Shown piece after piece: positions 24,810 through 36,249 of a stretch of DNA of 64,000 nucleotides. The DNA lies in assembly GCA_030272155.1 (NCBI GenBank), contig CP126195.1, positions 2,091,001 to 2,155,000 on the forward strand, written 5' to 3'. A program made the position numbers and the translations under genes. The notes under the pieces are model-generated. The model was not told the origin of the DNA. It did not search any database and was given only the letters and a program-made list of their open reading frames with translations. The stretch comes from Tetradesmus obliquus. Its lineage: Eukaryota > Chlorophyta > Chlorophyceae > Sphaeropleales > Scenedesmaceae. Numbering within the stretch: the stretch's first letter is position 1; each line of letters opens with the position of its first letter.

Positions 24810-27101
24810 TCACACCAGGTCCACCATCTCGCAGCCACCTGCAGCCGAGCACGCCAGCTCGTACTCGCACTTGTCATCCCCTTCCTTCCTTTCAAGCTCG
24901 CGCAGGCCAGCCCAGTTAATGGCAGGCGGCATGCGCGCCAGCAGCTCCTCGTATGCCGCCTGGTCCACCTTTTCGTACGGCGTCTGGCGGTAGCTGCCGC
25001 AGTCGTATGGCAGGAAGGACACGCCTGCGGGGCGAGGAAAACAGGAAAAGACAGTCAATGAGTTGTACAACCGACAGAGGCAGGGTAGCAACGGGAGGGG
25101 AAATCGGTCATGCTACAGAGCCGGCGTATGTATGGTCAGCTGGCAAAACTGTGCACAAACAGCAACCAAACACCTAAGAGACGCACATCTACAGATGAAA
25201 ACCACAGCCAAGGCAGCACAGCAGCGCACGTCAACTAAAGCACTCACCTGATACCTCGTCGAAGTGCCGGTAGACCCATGCGCCCACATCCATCCACTCC
25301 TCCTCGCGCACAGTGACAGTGATGCTGGGCTTGTGCTCGCACCAGTGCCGCTGGTAGGCCAGGCACAGCTCCAGCTGGCTCAGCGCGGACACATCGTCAC
25401 GCGTGACAGCGCCATCAGGGGCCTTGATGGGGAAGCTGTGGCCAGAGAAGGGGTGTGGTCGCAGCAGAGATAGCAAGGGTGAGGATGCAAGGAGATTGCA
25501 CAGCACGGAGCATGCAGCATGGCATGCAGGAGCTGAGGCAGGCGTTGCATCAGCAAGGTGGGCATTGCATAGCGAGAGGAGCGTGCTTGACGCACAGCAA
25601 GCAAGCGCCACAGTTCAACCTGCTGCACATGCTTTGCATGACAGCAAACACTGTTGCAGTGCCAGGCGGAATGTTTGCACAGTTGTCTGATTGTGCCCCA
25701 TTTGCCGTCTTACCTGAAGACCGCGGTGGTGCCGGGGTTCATGACACAGTCCTCCATGGGCACGCTGTGCTCCGCCATGAAGCCCGTGAGCGGGTCGTCC
25801 TGCAGCAGCAACATACAGAGTGAGGCCCACGATCAGCACTATCAAAAGGATGAAGGCAGACAGGAGGCAGCAGCAAGACAGCAAGGCGCACGCACATCAC
25901 TGCAATGACAATCAGGCTGCAATGTGCCAGCTGCAGGGCATGTTGCATCTGCAGAAGACTCTCTCTGCAGTAACTAGAAGATGCTGCTTCAGCCAGCCAG
26001 TTGCAACCTGCAGCGTAACGGCCCCCAGCTGCCCCAACACCCAGTGCATGCTGCCTCGTCACACCACACCACGCCGCAGCGCAGTGCGCCGCACCTTGTT
26101 GCAGCGCACGCGCCGGATGTAGTACTCGCTGTGGCGCGGGTGGATGCCGCTGGCGCTGTCCACCAGCTGGCTCACAGTGCCGCTGGGCTTCACACAGGTG
26201 ACAGCGGCAGCCTGGGGGATGCCCAGCTCTGCAGTCAGCTCCGCATTCACCTGCGCGGTGCACGGAAGGCATCAGAATTCAGGGCCAACTGGAGCATCGA
26301 ACGGTCACGATGAGCAGAGCTGCTGCAGCCTGAGATATGCCCAGCTCTGCGGTCAAATCTGCGTTGACCGGCGGGATGCGCAGACAGCAACAGGAGTGTG
26401 GAAAGCCACATGCAGCTATGGGTGTGCAAGCAGCCGTCAGCCAGCTTACCATCCCCAGCAGCGCCGTCACATCCCAGCAGCCTGACAACAACAAGGGCAC
26501 ACAGCCATCACCCAGCTACCGAACCACCTGCAACCCCGGATACCCATGCGCCTCACCTGCACCGCGTGCGCCTTGAGCTGCTGCAGCGTGTCGTTCAAGG
26601 GCTCCATGCCCTGCTGGCCGCTCATGAGGGCGTTGTCCATGATGCCGGTCAGGCTCACGCCCAGCAGCCGCTCCGCGCTGGTGTTGGACCGCCACACGTC
26701 ACGCAGGTAAGGGAACTCCACCAGCGTGGACTGCAGGGAAGGAAAAGTAACAAGCAGATGTGATGATATGTGACAATGTTATGTGGCAACCACCAGGAGG
26801 TGCAGGTGAGTGTGCACGCCACACGTCATGCAGGCAGGGAAACTCCACCAGCGGAGACTGCACCATCACAACAAAAGGCGTGTACCAACATGTATTGGTG
26901 GCAAGGTAGGGGGAGTGCATGTGTATTGGCAGGGAACAGGTGTACCAAACTTCGAGTGTGCTGTGTGCTACGAAGGCACCTGGCAAGGCCAAGGACAGCA
27001 GCTTGTAATAGGCTAAGCGAAAACATGAACACCATAACCAACACATGCAGGAGAAGTCACATTTCTCAACAGCCATGCAGCAGCAGCAGCAAAGTCACGT
27101 A

Positions 27102-27133
<32 letters not shown>

Positions 27134-27729
27134 GTCGCACCTGGAATGTGCCCAGGATGGTGGCGAGGCGCGCCTTGCGCTTGAGGCTGGCCAGGTCGTC
27201 ATGCTGCCGGATGATGACCTCCGTGAGGTTGCAGAACTGGTAGGGCCGCAGGATGATCTCGCTGCAGGGGGGAAGGGGAGCAGGGCAGCATGCAGGCAAA
27301 GCACAGTGTTAAAGGCAGCACACGGAGATGCGGTGCTGAACTGGTTGCAGAACTGGTAGGGCCGCAGGATGACCTCGATGCATCGCAGAAGGGCGGCAGT
27401 ACAAAATGTGAGACAGGCAGTGCAGGACGCAGGAACAGCAGGCAATGACATACACCTGACATGTGACAGCTGCAGTCTCTGCATGAAGCAGACACACTGG
27501 AGATTGTCTCATGTTGCGCCGGAAGGCATTTACTTCAATCTAACACCATGCTCACCAGCAGGGGTTGGTGCCAAAGTCCTGCGTGGCGTCGCGCCTCCCG
27601 CTGCGCGCCGCCTGGCGCTGCGCCGCCGCCCTGCTGAAGAGGCCGCGCTCGCCGCTGCCGCTGTCGTAGAGGCTCTTCCACTCCGCCAGGAACGTGCCGA
27701 TGGAGGGCTTCTCTGTGGACGCCGCCGCC

Positions 27730-27760
<31 letters not shown>

Positions 27761-30602
27761 AGTTTATAAGCGTTACCCGATTGTTGCTTACAGCCACTCT
27801 TACGGCAACAGGAAAGGCAGTACAACGCAGGCAGCAGTGTAACATACATCAAACCCAGCACTGCACAGTCATACAGGAGACCGGCCTCGGCAACTGCGGC
27901 AACTGCGTAAGCTCACTGCAGGCCACTGGCATGCAGGCGCACCTGTGTACACGGCGCTGTTGTTGGCCATGGCGCGCTGCGCGTTGTCCTCCCACCAGGG
28001 GCCCGCCTTGGCGCCACGCATGGTGTCGTCGTCAACAGAGGACAGGCTGATCAATGCAGACCTGACAAAAAAGGCGGAGTTGGAAGCATTGCAGTTTGAC
28101 AGCAGCGGCAGCAACACAAGCAGCAGTGAGACAGGTCAGCAGTGAGACAGGGCAGTGCAGGGTAGGTGGGCTGTCACTGGTGTTTTGCACGACTCTGGAA
28201 CCTGGACCCAAAGCCCATTGGGCAACCAACGCAACCAACAACACAGCGGTGAGTTGATGCTAGCAAAAACCCATCTTCAACAAGCAACAAGCAAGCAGTC
28301 TTGCAAGCAGCAACATCACCAAGGCCAGCACCTGAACCAACAAACATAAAGACCCAAACACACCCACCTGCGCACGCCGCCCACCACCACAACCTCCGCC
28401 ACCTTGCACACCAGATCATCAAGTCAACCACAGGAAACATCTGGCTACAGCATAACTAAAACATACATCAAGCCCACCTGCGCACGCCGCCCACCACCAC
28501 AATCTCCGCCACCTTGCACACCAGGTCGTGCGCCTCCAGCGGGGTCAGCCGCCGGCCCCTTGCGTGCTGGAACATGTTGACCGCAAACAAGAACAGCGCC
28601 TCGAGGGGTTCAGGGCCAGAGGCGCGGCCGCCAAAGGTCTTGAGGCGGGCACCCTTGGCGCGCAGCTTGCTGGTGTCCCAGCGGGGGATCTGCGGCAAAT
28701 CAAAGCAAAGGATAAAGGATGTATCAGTCAAGCACCGCAGGGGGTGATACCGAGTCCAGCGTACAAGCAACTCAGCATCAGAACAGCAGGTGCATAAGCA
28801 GGTGCATAAACATTTCTCAGCTGCCCGTCGCAGCACATGACATTCCATGCAATTGAGCAGCCGCAAGCAGCAGACTCACGTGGCCAGTGTACAGCAGAGC
28901 GATGATCTCGCGCAGCGCGCGCGCCCAGCCCTCGCGGCTGTCCTCCACCACCACCGTGCTGCTGGTCTGCACGAAGCGCTCCGCCACCACCGGCAGCTGC
29001 GCCACGCAGCGGGGCTCCACGCTGAAGCCCACGCCTGCAGAGCGGTGATGGTGTGTGATTTGCAAAGTAAGTTGTGAGGCGCAATTTCGATGCTGCAGGC
29101 TGCAGCAAGCTCGTTGATGCACGGCAAGCGCAGGCATCAAACAAGTGCCAAGCACAGCGATGGCCGATAACAAGCGCAGCAAGGACGGTTGCAGCTTGTC
29201 ATGCATGTCATACGCGTTGCATCTCCCCTGCATGCCCTCACATCTGCACCCGACTGCTCTAAAGCAGCTGACTGGTTTTCACGCTAGTCACTTGTATAAG
29301 AAGCAATGTGCCGCTCACCTGTGCCGTTCATGAGGATGTAGAGCACCTCGTCGAAGGCGTGCGGGTGGTCGATGGGCAGGTAGGAGCAGTTGTAGCCCGC
29401 GATGTGGCACTTGGCCAGCGCGGGGCCCGCGGTCATCATGCTGCGCATGCTGGGCATCACCTGCAGGAGAGGGGCAGCAACAGCAGGCACGGCACGAGGG
29501 TTCAGCACAGAGGGTCCAGCACAGAGGGTTCAGCACAGACACAGCACATCCGATCGCCATCAGCAGCACACATGCTGAGCATCACCTCCAGGTGCAAAGT
29601 TTCAGCACGTGCAGGAAAGCGGCACAACAGGGGCTCATGGTGCACGCCAGCATGCTTCCTACATCAGGTGCAGGTGCACAGGCGAGGCTCACCTCCAGGT
29701 GCAGGATGGCTGTGGCGAGCTCGTCCTTGAGCGCTGCGGGCAGGCTGTAGTTGCAGGCCTGCGCCAGGTGGCCCTCCATGAAGTCCAGGTACCTGCAGCA
29801 CAATTCAAATGGCATGCAGCGCAGCACACACTGTTAGCACAGCTGGTTTAGCACAGTGACGAGAGGCAAGGATGTATTGGCAGGTGCCAGGCGGCCCTCC
29901 ATGAAGTCCAGGTACCTGCATGCATGCAGGGTATGACAGCGCTGTCAAAGGAACAAAGGGCAAAGTTGCAAGTAAGGAGGGTTCCAGAGTGTGGCTGATT
30001 GGAAGAGGCACTGCTAACTGCATATGGGGGGTAGCAGTGCAGCAGTAGCATGGCAAGTGCCAGCCTGGCAGCATGCATGGGTCGCCACACAGACATCTGG
30101 CATGGCAGCTGATGTTACAGCTGTATGCCCAAGCATGACAGGTAGCAGCAGGCCCACCTGGAGATGGTCTCTGGCCATGTCTCCCTGCGCTGCTTGGGCT
30201 CCACCCAGCGCGCATAGCGGGAGGTGTGGATGAAGGCCTGGTAGTCACTGGGCAGGCCCTTGGTTGGGGGCAGCGGGCTGCTCACGGGCGAAGGCGAGGG
30301 GCTCCTCCTCTCGTTACTGTAAATCAGCAGCACACATGCAGCAGTGAGATGTGGTGTGTTCTCGGCGAGTTCAGATGGGCGGGCAGCTAACTTTCAAACA
30401 TGAGCAGCAGCTACTGCTGTTGTTAGCGCGCTGCTGGGGGTGCGTAGAAAAGCTTTTCGAATACTCAAGGCGTTTGCTTACGTCTGCTGAGGCTCCTTGT
30501 GCAGCTTGATCTTGCGGATTGGCTTGAGGGCATCGAGAGCATCTGTCGTGCCTGCCTCTGGCTTGATGGGGGTCAGGTTCTCAATCGCTCCCAGAACTCT
30601 TC
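24810..30602 (-). CDS. Adenosylcobalamin-dependent (class II) ribonucleotide reductase
   Basis: Fourteen exons: 30482-30602, 30158-30316, 29693-29792, 29319-29460, 28880-29034, 28478-28689, 27943-28061, 27556-27712, 27141-27261, 26557-26730, 26095-26250, 25714-25799, 25248-25435 and 24810-25024, giving about 702 codons. Reduces ribonucleotides to deoxyribonucleotides using coenzyme B12. Landmarks in order: RYARWVEPKQRRETWPET; NCSYLPID (first active-site Cys); GTGVGFSVEP; FGGRASGPEP; GGVRRSALISLS; GTNPCCEIILRPYQFCNLTEV, with the thiyl-radical Cys, the Glu two residues later and the second redox Cys; KPSGTVSQLVDSASG; and a C-terminal Cys pair (ACSAAGGCEM) that would reload the active site. This matches monomeric class II enzymes of the Lactobacillus leichmannii/Euglena type (about 740 aa). 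The first exon was not found: exon 30482-30602 enters in phase 1 and has no in-frame ATG. Several introns hold echoes of exon edges. Confidence 0.9.
26321..26370 (-). repeat. Echo of reductase exon 26095-26250 (5' end)
   Basis: Imperfect copy encoding VNADLTAELGISQAAA beside the real VNAELTAELGIPQAAA. The base before its start is G rather than A (CCGG, not CAGG), so it lacks a usable AG acceptor and is probably not spliced in. Confidence 0.82.
26817..26861 (-). repeat. Echo of reductase exon 26557-26730 (5' end with acceptor)
   Basis: Copy of the exon start reading SPLVEFPCLHDVWR beside the real STLVEFPYLRDVWR, preceded by a CAG acceptor. It lies in the upstream intron, about 130 bp away. 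Confidence 0.85.
27100..27132 (-). repeat. CTG array just inside a reductase intron
   Basis: CAG on the plus strand, CTG on the sense strand, beginning a few bases after the donor of exon 27141-27261. Unlike most CTG arrays here it lies at the 5' side of the intron. Confidence 0.85.
27342..27379 (-). repeat. Echo of reductase exon 27141-27261 (5' end)
   Basis: Copy of the segment encoding EVILRPYQFCN, about 117 bp upstream of the real exon on the sense strand. Its acceptor position reads GCAT rather than GCAG, so it looks inactivated. Confidence 0.85.
28362..28415 (-). repeat. Echo of reductase exon 28478-28689 (3' end with donor)
   Basis: About 50 bp copy of the exon end (VCKVAEVVVVGGVRR) with its GTGGG donor, lying in the downstream intron. 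Only a few mismatches separate the two, so it is probably recent. Use of this donor would need the preceding intron to be retained. Confidence 0.87.
29571..29596 (-). repeat. Junction-like echo in a reductase intron
   Basis: A 26-base segment inside the intron between exons 29693-29792 and 29319-29460 matches the joined exon-exon sequence at 25 of 26 positions. It covers the end of the first exon and the start of the second. Part of the match is explained by similar bases on each side of the intron (shared AGGTGA). Confidence 0.6.
29884..29920 (-). repeat. Echo of reductase exon 29693-29792 (5' end with acceptor)
   Basis: Copy of the exon start (YLDFMEGRL) with acceptor TGCATGCAG, 128 bp upstream of the real acceptor. 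Confidence 0.85.
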
Positions 30603-32164
30603 CTGTGGGATATTAAATACATTTTGCATGCAGCCAGTGCCAAGAGAGAACAGGATGGTGACGTGGTGAGCGCAGCACGCAGGTCGTGGCAACAACGTGG
30701 CAGCAAACCGGCACATGTGGCCAAATATGAACGGCTGTATGTTAGCTGAAACGTATCGTGAAGACGTGGCACTCAGCAAGGGTCGCTATGAAAAGGTTCA
30801 GGCAGAACAGCAAGTGTGCCGTGCTGCGACACTGGCGTGTATCATGCCCTTCCGTCGCACCTGTCGACATCTTGGGTGTTTATATCAGTTCCTTGCTACA
30901 ACAAAAGTGGATTCTTCGAGCTGGCTTGAGAGAGGCAGAGCACTGCTCACGTCTGATGATGTGTTGGCCACACTATGCTTACAACCAACGATGCCGGTGT
31001 AAAGCTATGCTGATTCGCTATGCTTGGTAAGCGTGTGAGGCCTGTCGGAGCTATATAGCGGCAGCAACGCAAGGATTACGCCTTCATTGCAAAGCCTGAA
31101 AACCTGCGTTTGAAAAGCATGCGTCATAAAACGCCTTGCATATAAATTACGGTGGTTAGATTCAAAAACTTAGTCCTACAGGACTGCCATCACACGGCAG
31201 GAAGCTGCCAAAAAGCTGGTTGACCAGGCCCCTCCAAACTCCGGAACTGCCGAGCAGGTTTCCGTGGCTGTCAACAGCTGGCCTCATGGCTGCTGCAATC
31301 AACGTCGTTTAACAGTCATCATATCTACAGGCGAGCTTTCTGGCTGCCGTATCATTGTATCATGCTGCTGTGTTGTGTGGCCAATGCCCAGCCTGGCCAG
31401 GCTCAGCCAGAGGCCTGACAGGGCCAGGTTGGCAGCAGCTCACATGCTCGAGGTCCACTTGGGCGAAGTTCAACGGCGATACCAGTCGCTTTGTAACAAA
31501 TGTCATACTTACAATGCCTATGCAACTCTCGATGTTGCCTCATGTGACAAGAACAAAGATAGCCCATCAGTAGTACTGCCACCCTCGAGAGAGCCCTCTG
31601 CTGCAAGTGCGATGCATGAAGACACTTCAAATATTCATCCTCACAGGCTCTGGGCCCAAGGCAACGGTTATCAATCCCACCCCAACAGAAAAGCATCATT
31701 GCCACCACACAACGACACTGCAAACCTTCTCGAGGCAGCAGCAACACAACAACTGCTACTTCTGCCACCTCTGCTGTGCACAAGAGGGAAGCTGCAAACA
31801 CAAGCTGCAGTCAGCGCAAAATTGGCACAATGCAGCACACAGCAGGCTGACCAGCCGTCATGGCCGCATGCGTACAGACACTCTACTTGCCACAACCACT
31901 TACAACAACTCAGATAAAGCAGACGCCAACAACACCCCCGCCAACCAACAGAAAGCAGCGACTGTACACTGCACATGGCTCAAGACCAGGCACCTGCCCT
32001 CTGGAGCAAGCTACACACGGTCAAGAGCATTCAGAACCACCACCAACAAGCATCAGCGATGCGCTGCTGCACACTACTGCTGCATTGCAGAGGTGCACCA
32101 TCCCCGCACATAAGCCACAGCAGGCAAGCAACAACCAAAAACACCCGCAATTACTGCTGCTCCT
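30603..32164. other. Region upstream of the reductase exons
   Basis: About 1.6 kb between the first recognised reductase exon and the stop of the hydrolase gene. The missing first reductase exon and promoter, and the hydrolase 3' UTR, should lie here. An open frame starting at 30779 has a Ser/Arg/Ala-rich beginning (MLSATSSRYVSANIQPF) that could be a transit peptide, but I could not join it to the next exon by a good phase-1 donor. Confidence 0.45.
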
Positions 32165-35100
32165 TCAGCTGCTGGGGAACTGCACTTCTGCTGCTTCCTC
32201 AGCCCCCTGCCCTGCTGCTGCTGCCCCTGCATCCCCCTCTCCAAGCCCCAAGTGCTGCCTCAAAAAGGCAATCACTGGCTTGATATCACCCTCCCGCACA
32301 CCCGTCGAATGCGCCTCGAGGTGCGTTACATTACGCTCCTGAATAACATACTGCTGCTCCGGCCATCCTGATTTCCGCACCGCATTTAGCACCACTGACG
32401 GCGGGCACAGGTGGTCCAGCGACGCCACGCGGAAGAAGATCGGGGCCGTTATTTTTGAAAAGTGACGGCTGGGGTTGTAGCCCAGGGCTTCCAGCACCAC
32501 GCGGGCCAGCACCTTGTTCTGCCAGCCGCCCTGGCGCTTTGGGGGCGCATGCACACTGCGCAGCTTCATCTCAGACTCCTGCAAACATGTGTGAGTGCAG
32601 CAACACCATCAGTCAGTTGATGCAAGCGATGGGAGAAATAAACAAATGCGCAGATGAAGCGCTTTGAGGGCGCGTGCACACTGCGCAGCTTCAAATTCAC
32701 AATCCTGCAACAGCAGAACAGGTGACGAGTGCGTCAACGCCATCATCTGGCTTGCTGCGACTGAGAGTTTGATGCGATGTAGGAGATCATGTAGACATGC
32801 GCAGATGTAGGAGATCATGTAGACATGCGCAGATGTAGGAGATCATGTAGACATGCGCAGATGTAGGAGATCATGTAGACATGCGCAGATGTAGGAGATC
32901 ATGTAGACATGCGCAGATGTAGGAGATCATGTAGACATGCGCAGATGTGGCGCGCTGCGCTGCTGTAGGTGGCTGCCCATGGCGCCGCATCTGCCAGAAC
33001 AAGCAACAGCCATGGGACCCTCGATGCCCAGTGGGGTGTCACATGGGGCGAGTAACACGCGTTTGACCACCAAACCTTGACTTACTGACACGACCATAAG
33101 CGACAGTTCTGAGACCTGCACAAATCAAAGTATCACCCATATATACTGTGTTGACGATGTGGCTGAGCCACAGCCAAACCGCTCCCAGCACCCCTGCCAG
33201 CACACGCTTGAGTGCGGCGTAAAAGGATCGCATCACCCTGCCGGCAGCAGCAACGATAATGCTTGCCATGACACGGATGCCACACTAACCTGCAGCGGCA
33301 GCAGTGCCAGCGCCTTTGGATCTGTAATGGGAGCCACCAGGCTCAGGTAGATAGGCGGCAGCGTCAGCCCTACATGCCCCAGCAGCCGCCGCAGCTCATC
33401 GCTGATGCCAACCGCCAGCAGCCGCAGCGTGCGGCCCACGCCGCGCACGCCGGTGGTTGACAGCAAGGCGGCAGGGGAGACGTACGGCTCCTGCAGCAGC
33501 AGGCAGCATTATAGGTGAGAATGCCAGCGTTAGCCAGCAACGTTGCAGAGTGGTAAGCATACAGCGCCAGAGTAAGCATACAACGCGAGAATAGGCCACA
33601 AGCTGACTATCTGCCCTCCGCCCTTCAACAACAGCTCCAGAGAGGCTTCTGCACAGGTGCAAGACGACGCAAGTCGCCTAGGCAAGAATGTGTGCTGATG
33701 CAGAAGTCGAACTGCTCGCAGCAAACTTGAGGAGGCTAAAAAACGTTGCTGCTGCATTGCTCTGCAGCCCTGTGGCCGCGCTCACATTGGCGATGACAGC
33801 GCTGATGTTGCTGCCAAAGGTGGCTGCCGTGACCAGCACGTGGCCGCCAGCATACGACACGCCCCACAGCGCGATGCGGCTGCCGTCAACCTGCCCACCT
33901 AGGCCGGTGGCCTGCACAGCACAGCAGCAGTGAGGATGAGCAAGAATAAGTAGAATGCAAAGTAACACGACAATCAAGAGCAATGAACTGCAGCATCATG
34001 CCATGGCATGTACAGCCAAAGCAGCAGACAACGTGGCTTGAGAACAGCACAACAACCAAAAGAACAGCCTTTGAGTAAGAGGCTTGATAACGCAGCATGC
34101 CTGCACAGGGGCCCACTCAGCCCTCAACCAGCCCGCCCCACCTGCACGTGGTCCACCACTGCGTGCCAGTCCTGGATGTGGCGCTTGGGGCTCACCCAGT
34201 GACGCGGCAGCCCGCCACTGCCACCAAAGCCCCTGGCAGCAGCAGGGGCAGCAGCAACAGCAGCAGCCAAAATGGATGAGAACAGTGACACATGAGGCTA
34301 GGTGCGTCTCTACTGTCCTCTGTACATGCCTTTGCCCTGGATGTATAGCAGCAGCTGCCATTACAGGCGTTCGCGTTGGCAGATAGCAGCCAAACACAGG
34401 CACATTCACTGCCACCCAGGCGCTTATACTGCCACACACAACTGTAGGCAGCAAACCTGGGGCATTGCAACTGCTGATTGTGCTCAAAGCACTGCTTTCG
34501 TGCAATCTGCGTGGGTCATCGCACACCATGGTGCAGAGTATGTTGCGTGATTGAAGTTTTGCGCAACAACGGCAAATTGTTGCCAAACATCAAGCATGCA
34601 ACACATTCTGCATGTTCCTTGCTCTGCTATTAGCACACTCTACAGTTGCACAAGAGTCATCTGCCTTCCGCAGGCCCCCTCCTGTAGTCAAACGCCAATA
34701 CTGCCATGCAAGTCACTCCGACCTGCAACATGCAGGTAACTGTACATGCAACATCATCTGCGCTGAAAACACACATTCTGTTTGCATGTTTCTAAACTCA
34801 GTAGTATCTGAGTCCCTCTGTTGACACATATGCTACATCCTGCAACACATACACCACACCTGAAAGCCAGCGCCGCCATGCCCGCCTCCACAACCGTTCT
34901 TGCATGCCACCCACTCGTCATACAACCCACGCGTCAAACAACCCACGCGTCAAATAGCACAAGTGTTCACTGCATCGACCAAATCACGAGGCCGCACCTG
35001 CAATCGAACGCCAGCACCGCCTTACCTGCCTCCACTAATGTTTCACACGCACACAGACATCTGCATGCAACACATCTGCAGTAGCATAATCCTGCAAAGC

Positions 35101-36249
35101 ACTGTTGCAGACCGCACCTGTAGTCAAAGGCCAGCACCGCCATGCCCGCCTCCACAAACTTCTCTGCATACATGAACAGCCCGATGTCTTTCTGGGCGCC
35201 CATGCCGTGACCCATCACCAGCACGGGGGGCGGGCTGCGGCAGCAGTGGCAGCAGCACAATTTTTTCCTGCAAAGCTTCTGGATGCAGGAAAGGGAGGCG
35301 CTTGAGAGTGCAGCACTGCGTTGTTGTCACAGAGCAGTAGCTGTCGGGCAGATGTTCTGCAATGGTGCCTTGCTTGTGAGCTCGTGCTGACCCGCTGATG
35401 CGACGAGCCTGCGTACAGCCTGCACACGCTGCTGCAGCATGCGCACAACAGTGTCATGCTGGAAGCCATACGCAGCGCAGGCGCTGCTGTTGTTCAAAGC
35501 TGCTCAAGCATGATGCAGGCGCCGCACCTGGTGGTGTGTTTGGGCAGGTAGAGCCATGCCTCTAATGGTGTGCCATGGCTGTTGATGTGAAGCACGCTGC
35601 GCGTGAACCTGCAGGCAGCAGCAGGGGCAGCAGGGGCAGCAGCAGCAGCAGTGCAAGGGGCATCCAATTACAATCCATGCGAGAGCTTCAAACCCTTGCC
35701 TGCAGCATAGTTCCAATACTGGTTGCAGGTTACATGATAACAGACAGCTGTACACGCTGCCAAGGCTTGCAATCTGGATTGCCGGTGCACCAGGGACCCA
35801 TGAGGCACAGCTGCCTGATGAACATCATCACAGTGCAGCTCAAGCTGGTTGCGCTGCATCAAGGCCTCTACTTACGATGCTGTGTCCTGCTCTCCGGTGT
35901 TAGGAACTGGCGAGCGATCCCAGTGGAAATGCGTGTCGATGTGCTTCTCCCATGGCAAGGCAAGCAGCAGTGCTAGGGCACCTACAACCAGGCTCAAGCG
36001 GAAGCCCAGGGCGGGCAGAAGCCCCTCTTTGTTGTACATGAGCGCTGGCAAAGAGCTAATGAGTTCGCAGTGAGCTCGCAAGCGGCCGTCCCTTCGACTT
36101 TGAACTCCGAGAGGCACTCCAAAGTTGTGTGGACGTGTCTGCCGGAGCCTAGAGACACGATCAAGCAGCGACACCCTTGCTGGCTTCCTCAAGCTGCCTA
36201 AGTGGGCATCAAGGTGCAGGGCAGGCGTACTCAAGAACTGCTGTGTCAT
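32165..36249 (-). CDS. Membrane-anchored alpha/beta hydrolase (467 aa)
   Basis: Seven exons: 35876-36249, 35528-35608, 35118-35234, 34142-34232, 33786-33911, 33290-33490 and 32165-32578, totalling exactly 468 codons. An N-terminal basic region is followed by a single hydrophobic segment (about residues 82-98, LSLVVGALALLLAL), a likely signal anchor. The catalytic domain follows: GHGMG (oxyanion region), AGMAVLAFDYRGFGGSGG, the nucleophile elbow GVSYAGG (Ser240), a catalytic Asp in RVASLDHLCPP (near residue 385) and a catalytic His in RNVTHLEAH (near 416-420). It resembles peptidase S15/dienelactone-hydrolase-like alpha/beta hydrolases; the substrate cannot be told. The start is the first ATG of the open first exon. 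Introns hold several exon echoes and a 28-bp minisatellite. Confidence 0.85.
32660..32709 (-). repeat. Echo of hydrolase exon 32165-32578 (5' end with acceptor)
   Basis: Copy of the start of the last exon with a TTGCAG acceptor, about 125 bp upstream. It differs at several positions and has shifted codons, so its use would change the reading frame. Confidence 0.82.
32781..32948. repeat. 28-bp minisatellite, six copies
   Basis: Six uninterrupted, identical copies of a 28-bp unit (starting AGGAGATCATGTAGACATGC) in the last intron of the hydrolase gene. The perfect identity suggests recent expansion. There are no spacers, so it is not a CRISPR array. Confidence 0.97.
34679..34712 (-). repeat. 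Echo 3 of hydrolase exon 35118-35234 (3' end)
   Basis: Most distant and most diverged copy of the exon end encoding AVLAFDYR, in the downstream intron. The donor region reads CAGGAGG rather than CAGGTG. Confidence 0.6.
34855..34896 (-). repeat. Echo 2 of hydrolase exon 35118-35234 (3' end)
   Basis: Copy of the segment encoding VEAGMAALAF with a downstream GTGTG in the donor position. It has a short deletion relative to the real exon. Confidence 0.75.
34989..35045 (-). repeat. Echo 1 of hydrolase exon 35118-35234 (3' end with donor)
   Basis: Copy of the exon end reading LVEAGKAVLAFDCR followed by the same GTGCGG donor, about 120 bp into the intron. Spacing and divergence grow from echo 1 to echo 3, as in an ageing tandem array. 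Confidence 0.85.

Noticed and set aside
26446-26482. Extra small reductase exon between 26250 and 26557
   Set aside because: It has splice-like edges, but joining the two flanking exons directly gives the continuous family sequence (HAVQVNAEL), so no exon is needed.
30573-30779. First exon of the reductase with a transit peptide
   Set aside because: The start looks plausible, but the frame runs straight into the wrong frame of exon 30482-30602, and the only phase-1 donor leaves a two-codon exon with a weak site. Left open.
32781-32948. CRISPR-like array
   Set aside because: The 28-bp units follow each other directly without spacers, and the sequence is an intron of a eukaryotic gene.
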